A DNA stretch of 64,000 nt from Monodelphis domestica (taxonomy: Eukaryota > Chordata > Mammalia > Didelphimorphia > Didelphidae), in contig NC_077228.1 in assembly GCF_027887165.1 (NCBI RefSeq), forward strand, positions 214,218,043-214,282,042. The letters run 5' to 3'. Positions within the stretch are counted from its first letter, which is position 1; each line of letters starts with the position of its first letter. The notes under the pieces are model-generated. The model did no database searches, had not been told where the DNA came from, and worked only from the letters and a program-made list of their open reading frames with translations. Positions 33,210-46,000 of this stretch are shown one piece after another. Both the position numbers and the translations under genes were made by a program.

Positions 33210-33953
33210 GGCCCTGAGACTTCTCTTTATTAGTTTTATTAGCCCCTGTGCTGTCTTCTGGGATGTGGCACAATAATGGCTCCTACACTTCCAGTCTTGA
33301 ACATGAACATCCAACTCCAAGTAGGATTTTTATTGTTAAAAAGGAGGGGGGAGTGCCACTGTGATGTGATCAAATGAAACCATCACCCTCAACCCCCATC
33401 TCCACTATGCAGCCTGGACTCTAGGCTCAGTTCCAGGCTCTTTCCTGGGTTCCCCTTTCCCCAAGTATGATCACTCCAATAACCCCCAGGACCCCATGGT
33501 CTTTCCCACCACCTGGCTGTAGAGGCTCAGCCCAGTAGACCCTGCTGTCCACATTGAAGCCTAAAGGTAGGTAAAGAGTTTTGGCAACACATAACTGTGC
33601 AGTGTAATATAGGGAATCCAGAAGGGGCTCTGGCCCTGGCTGGGGTTAGATTTCCCTCAGCCCATTCTGGGGGTCCCTTCTTGGGATCTTCTCCTTTTCC
33701 CAGTAAGTCCCTTGCCCCCCCAGCCCTGGCTGCACTGATGTCACTGGAGTGGAAGGGTAATTGCCATCCTCATTCCAGCATCTCCAGGACACAAACTCCA
33801 CCAGGGCTCATGGGGTGCCAGGTATCTGGACATCTCCTGCTCTCCTGCCCAGGTCACCTCCCACTGCACTCCCCTCCATCCCTGGTCTTTCTGTCTTCCC
33901 ATCTCTCTCCCCTTTCATTTTTGGGGCAGGTTAGTTCCAAGCTTCAGAGGTTT
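33210..33953 (-). other. KIF19: KIF19 3' UTR
   Basis: Sequence from the stop codon to the AATAAA cluster. It shows no SINE or L1 signature. The outer end is inferred from the polyadenylation motifs. Confidence 0.6.
33226..33334 (-). terminator. KIF19: Candidate polyadenylation signals of KIF19
   Basis: On the minus strand AATAAA occurs at 33,329-33,334, 33,235-33,240 and 33,226-33,231, which is 620-730 bases after the KIF19 stop. Which one is used cannot be decided here. The 3' UTR would be about 640-750 nt. Confidence 0.6.
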
Positions 33954-34057
33954 TCAGTTAGGTCGGAAACGTCCATCCTTGCCCTGGAGTGGATGTGGAC
34001 CACAGGTAGCTCTTTTGGAAGGAGCTGGTGTGGTGAGGGGCAACGGGTCCCCAGGAC
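33954..34057 (-). CDS. KIF19: KIF19 terminal coding exon
   Basis: The acceptor is 'ccccactgcag|gtcctg'. It encodes 33 residues ending '[11 protein letters not shown]' and a TGA at 33,954-33,956. The 'KRATCGP' and 'GKDG' segments resemble the human C-terminus as I recall it. Entry is at phase 1. Confidence 0.88.
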
Positions 34058-37000
34058 CTGCAGTGGGGGAAAGGGTGACTGTAAATAGTCAATATCTCCT
34101 TCTAACCCCCCCATACCCCACCCCAAAAGATGTTGCCAATCTCCCCAGAGGCCCACCCTAGGGGTAACAGGCTCACAACTCTACAGGCAGAATTTTCAGT
34201 GACTCCCCAGCAAGGTGAATTATCAGAACAAGACCTTAGAACCTGTTAAGGGCACCTGCAAATATTCTCATCATGGACTGACAAAGGGTCATCATTAAAG
34301 CTGCCTTGGCAAGGACCCTGATGCGTGTCTCCTCATCCTATTCCCTTTCCAAAGGAGACACTAACCTATGGTCTGGCTGAGAGGAAGCCTGACTTTGGCG
34401 AGGGGCAGTGCAACCTTATTCAGGTGCCTGATGCTGGGTACTGGGTTCCCAGGGATGGGTATCCTGTAGTCTGAAGTACTCTCCAGGGGTCGGGGGCGCA
34501 GGAGATGGTTCTTAGGACGGGGTAGCTGAGTAGATAGACAGAATGGAGATATGCAGTTAGGCAGGAAGACCATAAAAAACTCCCAAACCCCAAAACCATG
34601 GAACTCCAGTTTATTTTTTTAATCTAGTTTTTTTCCCCAATTTTTAAAAACTGTATTTTCTCTGCCTCCTATCTTTCCCTACTCTTCCTCCTCCCTTCCT
34701 TTTTTGAAACCCTTACTTTCTGACTTAGAATCAGTATTGTGTAATGGTTCCAAAGCAGAAGAGTGGTAAGGGTTAGCAGTGGTGGTTAAGTGACTTGCCC
34801 AGGGTCCCACAGCTAGGCAATGTCTGAGGCCAAATTTGTACCCAGGACTTCCCATCTCTAGGCCTGGCTCTCAATCCACTGAGACACCTAGCTGTACCTA
34901 CCCCCACCCCAATCAATTCTAAGAGAGAAGTGTAAACCTTAAAATTTCTTAGACTTATCAATGTTGGAAATTTCACCAATAGGAAAGAAATTTCCCAATG
35001 GTGAAATTTCCAACATTGATAAGTCTAAGAAATTTTAAGGTTTACAGAAGAAAGGTAAGGGCTAGGCAATCAGGGGTGATTGACTTGTCCAGGGTCACAC
35101 AGCTAGGAAGTATGAGTCCAGATTCCTACCTTACTTTTGAAAACAAACATACCAAAACAAAAACAAAAAGAAAGGGTGGCTCAGAACATCTCAGTAATAG
35201 AAATCCTGGCCTCAGACACTTCTTAGCTTTGTGACCTTGGGCAAGTCACTTAACTCCCAATGCCTAGTTCTTACTCCTCTTTTGCCCTAGAACTTATACT
35301 TAGTGTTGACTCTAAAACAGAAGCCAAAAGTTAAAAAGTTAAAAAGATTTTAAAAATCGGGTGATAAATGTGCACAGCCCCAAACCCCAAATTCCTATAT
35401 TGACCAGGCCCCAAAATGTGTCTCATTTTGCATATTAAGTCCATCATTCTTCTGCCAGGAGGTGGGTAGCATAGGAACCCTTATTTTCAAGTTGAAGATT
35501 ATTCTACCAAATGAAGTCTCTCCTTGGTATCTAAGAGGAAAGCTCAGGGGAAAGTGAAGCACAAGATTCCCCCAAAGGCGAAGCAGAGTGGAGAAGTCAA
35601 GTCTCTTAAGTTCCCATCTATTTGTCTTATTCTAGGTTGGCCAACTTTTGAACAGCAGAGCAAACATGTTCCATGAGGCACAGTTCCTAGGGATAGGGTT
35701 TTTCAGTGATTGATACCTTTCTGTCTGATGTTACTGTAGTTGTGGGAATAAGGACAAGGTAGGACTGGGGGTAAAGGTATTGGGTAGGGCCACAAAATGA
35801 GCTGGGAGAAATTCATAATCAGGGTCAAAGCCCCTTGAGGCTTCCTTATATTATACTGTACTGATATCAAAATACAAAGACCTACGGAGTAAAAGACTTT
35901 GGGAAACCACCCCATAGTGGTGCTAGGGGAGACAGAGGCCTTGACTCTACTAAGGAAGGAAAAGGGAGGAACTGTGCTTAAGAAGCAGTTAGTCACACAG
36001 GGAACAGATCTAAGGTAGCTTTCTATTTTACATAATTTATTTTCCTTCCTTCCTCTCCTTTTATCTTTTCCTTCCTTCCTCTCCTTTTATCTCTTCCTTC
36101 CTTCCTTCCTTCCTTCCTTCCTTCCTTCCTTCCTTCCTTCCTTCCTTCCTTCCTTCCTTCCTTCCTTCCTTCCTCCCTTCCTTCCTTCTTTCCTCCCTCC
36201 CTCCCTCCCTCCTTTCCTTCCTTCCTTCCTTCCTTCCTTCCTTCCTTCCTTCCTTCCTTCCTTCCTTCCTTCCTTCCTTCCTTCCTTCCTTCCTTCCTTC
36301 CTTCCTTCCTTCCTTCCTCTCTCCTTTCTTCTTTCTCTATCCACTGAGCCACCAATTTGCCCCTGATGCAATTTTAATATTTGTTTTTGTAGAAAGGAGT
36401 TGCAAAATACAAGAAGATGCAAGACCAAAATTCCATTTGGAACTCCAAGGACCTGGGACTGGACAGGAAGAGACAGTAACTGGAAAAAGCCGTTACAGTT
36501 GGTACTGGACTCCTTAGGAGACAGAAGCTGTGTCCTGCTTTCTGCTCTCAATATACTGAGAGGATAACTGTTTTTGGTATTCCTTGGGTGAACCAAGGAA
36601 AAGCCTTTCAGTTCCCTCTCTGTGGCTGTCTTGAGGTACCTGCCTGCTTCCTGCTGTTCACACTACAAAAAGAAAGCAGGACACAACTTCTGTCTCCTAA
36701 GGAGTCCAGTACCAACTGTAACTGCTTTTTCCAGGTACTGTCTCTTCCTGTCCAGTCCCAGGTCCTTGGAGTTCCAAATGGAATTTTGGTCTTGCATCTT
36801 CTTCTTGCATTTTGCAACTCCTTTCTATATTTTCTAACATTTTGTAATTCATGTTCTCTCTCTCCCTCCCAGCTCTTCTGCTCCCTAAGAAGGCAGTATT
36901 TTATCTAATTATTCTTGCTATCTAGGCACTAAACTCAATTGTTCCTGCTTAATGAAGGAGTGCAGTCAGTGCCCTCCAATTTGGACACCCTGGGTGAAAG

Positions 37001-40000
37001 CCCAGGTTGCCCTGCCTTAGTAACAATTCTGCCAGATTCTTCTTATGGAGTTCAGGATGTTTTCCCTTAGAAAATTACAAAGGATTCCAACACCTCACTC
37101 TAGGAAGCTGAGCATTTTCTTTTGGGATCTAACTCAAAAGAACCCTATTATCCATCACCTCCAGGTTGGGTCTCCTAAAAAGGGTTGTAGAGAATAGGGC
37201 CAGGCTTGTGGGAGAGGGGGAAGCTGGCCTGTTTGAGTTTTCTCCAGACTGGTCAGCAGGAGTCTCTCTGCAGGGCCCCTCTTGTCTTACCCCCTGTCCT
37301 GTGACCTCAAAGGACCTGGACCTTCTCTTCCTCTTCTTCACCTCTAGTGATTCCTCCCGTTTCTTAGCCAGGCTCTTCTTCTGGCCCCGGAGCCAGAGAC
37401 CTGGGGTATCTCCATGGCGTCTGGCCACCCGCGATGGGGTCTCTCCAGTGCTGCTGGACAGGTTGTCTTCACTGACGGTGTGCTGTAGCATAGGGCTTGG
37501 AGGGCGCTTGCAGGCAGGTGGTGGCTGTGGGGGACCGTCATCTGCCTCACTCAAGGAGTGCAGGGACAGACTGCTCTGTTCAGTCATTGGCGCCAGCAGC
37601 TGGTGCCTTTCTGGGCCCAGTGCCCGTGACCTCCGCCTGGCTGCTTTCACGACAATGTTCTTGGTACTGGACAGGATCTCCTTCCTTTCTACAGGGAAGG
37701 AGGGACAGAGGAAGGGGAGGAACCCAAAAATCAAACCTCAAGCCCATATTTGATTAACTCAGCTGAGAAGGGGACTGTGAGTTAGGAACTGTCTATTTTA
37801 AATTTTGTTTCCTACCCAAATTGCTCAAAATCAAATTCTTGTGAGCCAATTTGTAGAATGTGGACAATAATCTCCACTCTCCCACCTGTGGTTTTCGAGA
37901 GAGAGAGAGACTCCTTTTTTGTCCTGTGGACCCCTTTAGTAGACTGGTGAAGCTCATGGATCCCTTCTCAGAATATTTTTCAAGGCACAAAATAAAATAC
38001 ATGGGTTACAGAAGAGCCTATATTGAAATGTAGTTGTTAAAATATTAAGAAAACAAATTCTGTTTTCCTGGGATCTATCCACAAACTCCTTGGGGGACTC
38101 CAGCTTGAAGTTCTCTGCTCTGATGAGACTAGAGATAGGTAAGGGCTATGAACTTGATGGGAGAAAAGGGCCCAAGGAATCCAAGGCTGCCTGGGTGATC
38201 TGGATCAGTAATTACCTTTGTGGGACACAGGGATCTCTGGGATGTTCTCACTACTGTCCGGGGAGGAGTTGATGCGACTGCTGTCCTGATGTGGGTCCTA
38301 TCGGCAAGGAGGTGGAAAAGAAGGAATCAGAACTGTTTGAGTACCTCTGACTCTAAGTCCTCATTTTGATGCCAAGCTCTAAGGTGCTTTGGGACTCACC
38401 TCCTGGGTAACCATGCCATTGATCTGGATGGGTGGCGGTGTTAACACAGCTGAGCTCTTCATTTGCCAGGCTCGGGGATGGGGACTGGCCTTAAACACCT
38501 TGTTAACTTCACTGTGGTTAGGAGAAATGACGATGCAGGTATGAGTTATCCCTGCCACATTCAGAAAAGAGTTTGGGGGGTGGGGTGGTAGTGGCGAGAG
38601 GGATGGCTAGATGGCTCAGTGGATGGAGCACCAGATTTGGATTCAGGAAGACTTGGGTTAAAATCTGACTTCAGAAACTTCCTAACTGTGTGACCCTGGG
38701 CAAGTCACTTAACTCCCTTTGCCTAGCCCTTTGGTCTTAGAGTTGTTACTAACATAGAAAATAAGGGTTTTAAAACAAGAAAGCCATAGGTTATCATCTC
38801 TTAGTGCCTGAAGCTCAAGGAATACCGAACACCTGTTAGGAGAGAGGTTGGCAAGCCAACTGAGGATAAAATACAGGGAGGCTCACCTCCCCATCCCATG
38901 CTTTTTCTGCCCTTCAGTGCAAGCCAATCCAAGGCCTCCCCTGAACCCTAATTCATTCAAACTCAGTTTCCCTTGGATTTATCCAAAAAGTCCTTGGGGG
39001 TCCATGGACCCCATGTTGAGAATCTCTGCTCTTATAAGACTGGCATTGGCCACATCAGGGCCAGAAGTCCCATGGGTTTTGGGTACAGACTCCTCAGGGC
39101 TGGAATCTCCAACCTCACCTCTCCAGGTCTCCCACACTGAGAGGTGGGAGTATGTTCTTTCGCCATTCCTTCCGAGGCACCAGCTGGGGTTCAGAGCCCA
39201 GAGTCTTCACACTCTCCTGGTCTGAATCCAGGGCTAGGGTGTTCTCTCCAGGGCCTGGGGGAATTCTGGGCAATGAACTCTCCTGGGTGGTTAGGGGAGA
39301 GACACAAAATGAGGGGATCTGGCCCAGGGAAAGATGTAGTAGGAGTTGACTAGCAGCTTTAAAAATATGCATGCCAAGTTTTCTTCTGAGTGGCCTCTTC
39401 CTAGTATAATGGGGCACATGCCTGGGGTCCTGTAATAATAATGATGATGATGATAATAATAATAATGATGATACATTGCAATTATATAGCACTTTAGAGT
39501 ACATAAAGTACATCGCACATATTAACTCACTTAGTAATGTTTTTGCCAAACTATAAAATGTTACATATATGTTATTGTTGTTACATTACTGCAGGATGTT
39601 AAGCATATGTTCTACTACTCATTCCTCCTGCCTCAATGTGTACTTTACTGGGGTGGGGGAGTGGGGAGATCCCTGAAGTGAGTTGAGCTACTGGAAACTC
39701 TGCCTGGTGACCTGCCCCTGGCCTGCTGGTCAGGCACTGACCTTATACCTTGCATCTCAACTGAAGCCAGCTTAAAACAACTCCCTCATCTCTGACTCTG
39801 GGGTGGTTGACCAGAGGATGGAAGAGGCTCCTTAGTCTGGGTACCAAACCAAGGAGGGGCAATGGGAAGCTTATTTGGGCTAGAGTTAGCTGGATCTTCT
39901 TTTAGGTGACCTATAATTTGCTCCTCAAGGTGTCAAATAGCCCATCTCTCCTCATCCCCTCAGGGCACCTGATTGGTTACCCAAAACATTCTTCCCACTA

Positions 40001-43000
40001 CCCCATGATGCTCTCACTGACCTGCAGGGCCCTGGAGGCTGCCCGGTCCATAACGGTAATTCGATCCAGATTTCCCTCTTCCAGTTCCCGCTGGTAGAGC
40101 CCATACAGCTGCTCCAGGTGGTGAGGGACAGACAGATGGTAATCTGCCAGGGAAGGCTTCTCTTAGCACCTCAAACTCCAGCCTCCACCCCTTGGTTCTC
40201 AGGGAAAAAGTACAGGAAGAGGTATAGCCACCCTAGAAATACTGCTTCAATCCTGGCCCATGGATTTAAGAACTAGAACCATCAGAATGGAGGGAGGCTT
40301 GAGAGAATAGGGTCAAGAGCTAGGGGCTGTGGTATAGGGAGGGAGCCAGAGAACCAGGGATTCGGGAAGTGCTTGTGGCTTCAGGATTTGGAGTTGGGGA
40401 AAGGAGATGGGTAAGTAGCCTGTAATATGGGTTAAGGATCATACCATCTATAATCTGCCGCTGGCCCTGGATGATCTCATCACAGAGACTTCGGTGCTGT
40501 TCCAGGCGACGCATGGCCTCCTGACGGTGGTAGAGTGCACCATCTCGGAGCAGAGCATGGGACTGTATCTCAGTATTCTCCATCTCTAGCTCATGGACCC
40601 GGCACAATAAGCTCAGGATTTCCCCATGCTCCTGAGAACCAATGTGCCGTGGTAGCATCTCTTCCAGTCTCCGGCCTTGGGTTCTCAGATCCCGGCACCG
40701 TTGTTCCAGTTCCACCTAAGGGACCAAGGGTTGGGTGAGGGGAAGGTGGAGTCAAAAAAAGGAACAAATCTCCTAAAGGTACCCATCCTTCTCTTTTTAT
40801 CCTTAATAAGTAAACTCTTTGGGCATCCATTTTGCTATACTATTGTTCCCCATTTCAGGTGAAACAAAGTCTGTACATTGGGATTTTAGGGTTAGAAACA
40901 GGACTGGCCTCTCAAGGACCACCCCAGGCCATACTTCCTTTAGGCCAGTAACACTGAAGCCCTACCAGGGACCATCCTATAGATAAACTCTGGGGACAAT
41001 TCTGCCCGTCTCACAGAGTAAGGCCTGGAACTGATCTGTGTTGGCTGGGTCCCAGAAGAACTACCCTTAGATTTCATCCCTCATTTCCCCAGGTCTCTGA
41101 CCACCTTCTGCTTTCGGAGTTTCTTCTGCTCCCCAACCAGGGTAGCAATGCTTTCTCGTGCAGAAGTCACCTCTGGAGGCTCCAGGATGTCTGGCTGGTC
41201 ATCACCAGTGTCTGAATCCTTCTCACTGTCATCCTTACTGTATGATTCCTTCCGTTGTTCCTCCTGCCACTTGAGGGTGCGGCGAGATTTCTCTTGCTCC
41301 CAGCTGGACAGGTCCCCCACACCCCAAAGGGAGATACAGGCTATGAGAGCATGGATAGATGGACATAGCCCTTGGACCACCCCTTCCCAGGAGATACACA
41401 ACTAGAGATATGGAGAGTCATTCTGAGGGGTAGGGTGTGGGGAGAGGTATTGAGAATCAGGAGGGACAAAGGTCAGTGAGGTGTACCATGGGCTAGAACA
41501 CCCTATTGGCACCATCCAAATTGGGAAGTGGGTAGCTGCTTACTCAGCAATAGTGAGCAGATGGCGGGAAGTATCGATTTGGATCTCCATGGAGTGGTTT
41601 TCCAATTCTAGCAGGAGCCTTCGGACATCCATCTGGTCCCGAAAGGCACTGAGGAGCTGCCCCCGCAGCTGCCCCATCTCCAGCTGCTCAAACTGGGAGC
41701 TATGGAGCTGGACATCAGCTGCTCCAAAGACAAGGAAGAAGGAATGGGAGTCAGCAGTGCTCATAAAGAACTCCTCTCTCTTATTGCCTACATACCCAGA
41801 GTCTCCTCTTCCCTTCTTAAGCTACAACCTCTTTCCAATCTGCTTCAGACTCCAAGAAGTCTTTATTTTTTTCTTTAAAAACAAAAACAAGATTCCTTGA
41901 ATCAGAGTTAAGATGTCTGCTTAAGAGCACCAAAAACCCAAACCTCTCTGGTAATCCTTCCATACAAATCTTTAAAATGTACTTCAAAGAACACAGAAAT
42001 CCAAACCCAACAAAAAGAAGTCATGGGACTCTCCTGCTATACACAACTTGAAAGGTAGGCACAGAGAGTATATTTTCATGGGATAAGGGAGAGACGGGCT
42101 GACTTGAACACCCTGCTAAAACCTGAGATAAGACTGGGATGTCTGTGTGAGCCCAGGACAGAGGCTACAGCCCTTGAGGAAACACCTCTGATGCATCAAG
42201 CGAGGTCCAGGGCTCTGACAATGGCTGTCCGGAAAGGGGGAAGTGGGGCATTTGATGGGACACCCTCAGTCCCTCTAGTTACTGTGAAGAATTTTCCCCA
42301 GGGCAGACTAGCACAGCAGGTTAGCTCAACTGGTTGAATCCAGTATACCAGCAGAGGATTGAGAAAAGAGAAGACTTGGCCTTAGGACAAACACTCTGGT
42401 TCAGCAAAGCAACAGTATAGGAATAGATGAGCCTTTCCTCAAAATAATAAACAGTATTTATTTAAAACCAATCACAAGTGTCATCTGCAATTGGGATAAG
42501 TTAGAAGCCTTCCCAATAAGATCAGGAGTGAAGCAAGGATGCTTGTTATCACCTCTATTATTTAATATTGTACTAGAAACACAAGTGGTAGCAATTAGAG
42601 AAGGAAAAAAAGAAAGAATGGATTAAAGTAGGCAATGAGGAAACTAAACTATCACTTTTTGCAGATTATATATGGTCTACTTAAAGAATCCTAGAAAATT
42701 AACTAAAAAGCTAGTGGAGAGAAATTAATAAAATCGAAAGTGATAGAACTATTGAACTAATAAATAAGACTAGAAGCTGGTACTTTGAGAAAACAAACAA
42801 AATAGACAAAGTACTGGTCAATCTAATTTTAAAAAGGAAAGAAGAAAAGCAAATTAACAGCATCAAAGATGAAAAGGGGGAACTCACCTCCAATGAAGAG
42901 GAAATTAAGGCAATCATTAAAAACTACTTTGCCCAATTATATGGCAATAAATATACCAATCTAGGTGATATGGATGAATATTTACAAAAATATAAATTGC

Positions 43001-46000
43001 CTAGACTAACAGAAGAAGAAATAGAATTCTTAAATAATCCCATATTAGAAAAAGAAATCCAATAGGCCATCAAAGAACTCCCTAAGAAAAAATTCCCAGG
43101 GCCTGATGGATTCACAAGTGAATTCTATCAAACATTCAAAGAACAGCTAATCCCAATACTATACAAACTATTTGACATAATAAATAAAGAGGGAGTTCTA
43201 TCAAATTCCTTTTATGACACAAACATGGTACTGATTCCAAAGCCGGGAAGGTCAAAAATGGAGAAAGAAAACTATAGACCAATCTCCCTAATGAATATAG
43301 ATGCAAAAATCTTAAATAGGATACTAGCAAAAAGACTCCAGCAAGTGATCAGGAGGGTCATTCACTATGATCAAGTAGGATTTATACCAGGAATACAAGG
43401 CTGGTTCAATATTATGAAAACCATCCACATAATTGACCATATCAACAAGCAAACCAACAAGAACCACATGATTATCTCAATAGATGCAGAAAAAGTCTTT
43501 GATAAACTACAATACTCATTCCTATTAAAAACACTAGAAAGCATAGGAATAGAAGGGTCATTCCTAAAAATAATAAACAGAATATATCTAAAACCATCAG
43601 CTAACATCATCTGCAATGGGGATAAACTAGATGCATTCCCAATAAGATCAGGAGTGAAACAAGGATGCCCATTATCACCTCTATTATTTAACATTGTACT
43701 AGAAACACTAGCAGTAGCAATTAGAGAAGAAAAAGAAATCAAAGGCATTAAAATAGGCAAGGAGGAGATCAAGTTATCGCTCTTTGCAGATGATATGATG
43801 GTCTACTTAAAGAATCCCAGAGAATAAACCAAAAAGCTAGTCAAAATAATCAACAACTTTAGCAAAGTTGCAGGATACAAAAAATCAACCCGCATAAGTC
43901 ATCAGCATTTCTATATATTTCCAACACAGCTCAGCAGCAAGAATTAGAAAGAGAAATCCCATTTAAAATCACCTTAGATAAAATAAAATACTTAGGAATC
44001 TATCTCCCGAGACAAACACAGGAACTATATGAACATAACTACAAAACACTCTCCACACAACTAAAACTAGACCTGAGCAATTGGAAAAACATTAACTGCT
44101 CATGGATAGGACAAGCCAATATAATAAAAATGACTATCCTACCCAAACTTATTTATCTATTTAGTGCCATACCCATTGAACTTCCAAAATTTTTTTTACT
44201 GATTTAGAAAAAAACATAACAGAGTTCATTTGGAAGAATAAAGGATCAAGGATATCCAGGGAAATAATGAAAAAAAAAATACAAAGGAAGGTGGCCTTTC
44301 AGTCCCAGATCTTAAACTCTATTATAAAGCAGTGGTCATCAAAACAATTTGGTACTAGCTAAGAGACAGAAAGGAGGATCAGTGGAATAGACTTGGGGTA
44401 AGTGACCTCAACAAGACAGTATATGACAAACCCAAAGACCCCAGCTTCTGGGACAAAAACTCAGTATTTGACAAAAACTGCTGGGAAAACTGGAAGATAG
44501 TGTGGGAGAGATTATGTTTGGATCAACATCTCACACCCTACACCAAGATAAACTCAGAATGGGTGAATGACTTGAACATAAAGAAGGAAACTTATAAGCA
44601 AATTAGGTGAACACAGAATAGCATACATGTCAGACCTGTGGGAAGGGAAAGACTTTAAAACCAAGAAGACATAGAAAGAGCCAAACCCAAAGACCCCAGC
44701 TTTTAGGACAAGAACTCACTATTTGACAAAAGCCGCTGGGAAAACTGGAAAACAGTATGGGAAAAATTAGATTTGGATCAACATCTCACCCCTTATACCA
44801 AGATAATTCAAAATGGATAAAGGACTTAAATAAAGGAGTGAAATCATAAATTAGGAGAACATAGAATAGCATACCTGTCAGATCTATGGGAAAGGAATGA
44901 ATTTAAGACCAAGCAAGAGCTAGAGAACATTATAAGATGTAAAATGAATAATTTTGATTATATTAAATTTAAAAGTTTTTGTACAAACAAAACCAATGCA
45001 ACCAAAATTAGAAAGGAAGCAACACAGTGGGAAACAATTTTTATAACAAAACTCTCTGACAAAGGTCTAATTTCCCAAATATACAAGGAATTAAGTCAAA
45101 TTTACAAAAAAGTAAGCTATTCCCCAATTGACAAATGGTCAAAGGATATGAATAGGCAATTTTCAGATGAAGAAACCAAAACTATCTATAATCACAGGAA
45201 AAGGGGTTCTAAAAAGACTCCAAGGTATCACCTTGCAGACTGGCCAATACGACAGTAAAGGAACATAATAAATATTGGAGGGGATGTGGTAAAATTGGGA
45301 CACTATTGCATTGATGGTGGTGTTATGAACTGATCCAATCATTTTTAAAGGCAATTTGGAATTATGCCCAAAGAGCTTTAAGAGAATGCCTGCTAGGGGG
45401 CAGCTGGGTAGCTCAGTGGATTGAGAGCCAGGCCTAGAGATGGGAGGTCCTAGGTTCAAATCTGGCCTCAGACACTTCCCAGCTGTGTGACCCTGGGCAA
45501 GTCACTTGATCCCCATTGCCTAGCCCTTACCACTCTTCTGCCTTGGAGCCAATACACAGTATTGACTCCAAGATGGAAGGTAAGGGTTTAAAAAAAAAAA
45601 AAGAGAATGCCTGCCTTCTGATCCAGCTATACCATTGCTAGGTTTGTACCCCAAAGAGATAATGAAAAATATTTGTATAAATATTCGTGCTTTTTGTGGT
45701 GGGGAAAAATTGGAAAATGAGAGAGTATCCATCAATTGGAAAATGGCTGAATAAATTGTGGTATATGATGTTGATGGAATACTATTGTGCTATAAGGAAT
45801 GATGAACTGCTTGATTTCTATATGAAATGGAAAGACCACCATGAACTGATGCAGAGTGAAATGAGCAGAACCAGGAGAACACTGTTCACAGAAATTGAAA
45901 CATTGTGGGAAGATCCAGTGTAACAAACTTTGCTACTAATAGCAATGCAATGATCTAGGAAAATCCTGAGGGATTTATGAGAAAGAAAGTTATCCACATT

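Noticed and set aside
36023-36596. Lys-Glu-Gly-Arg repeat proteins
   Set aside because: Translation of the TTCC microsatellite; the repeat period explains the protein repeat.
40320-40715. GTG at 40,715 as a start codon
   Set aside because: It is the first internal codon of a KIF19 exon following an AG acceptor; the frame joins the upstream exon at phase 0.
43225-43827. 200-codon reverse-transcriptase frame as a possible domesticated gene
   Set aside because: Stops interrupt ORF2 on both sides, there is no promoter or splice context, and the surrounding sequence is an ordinary degraded L1.
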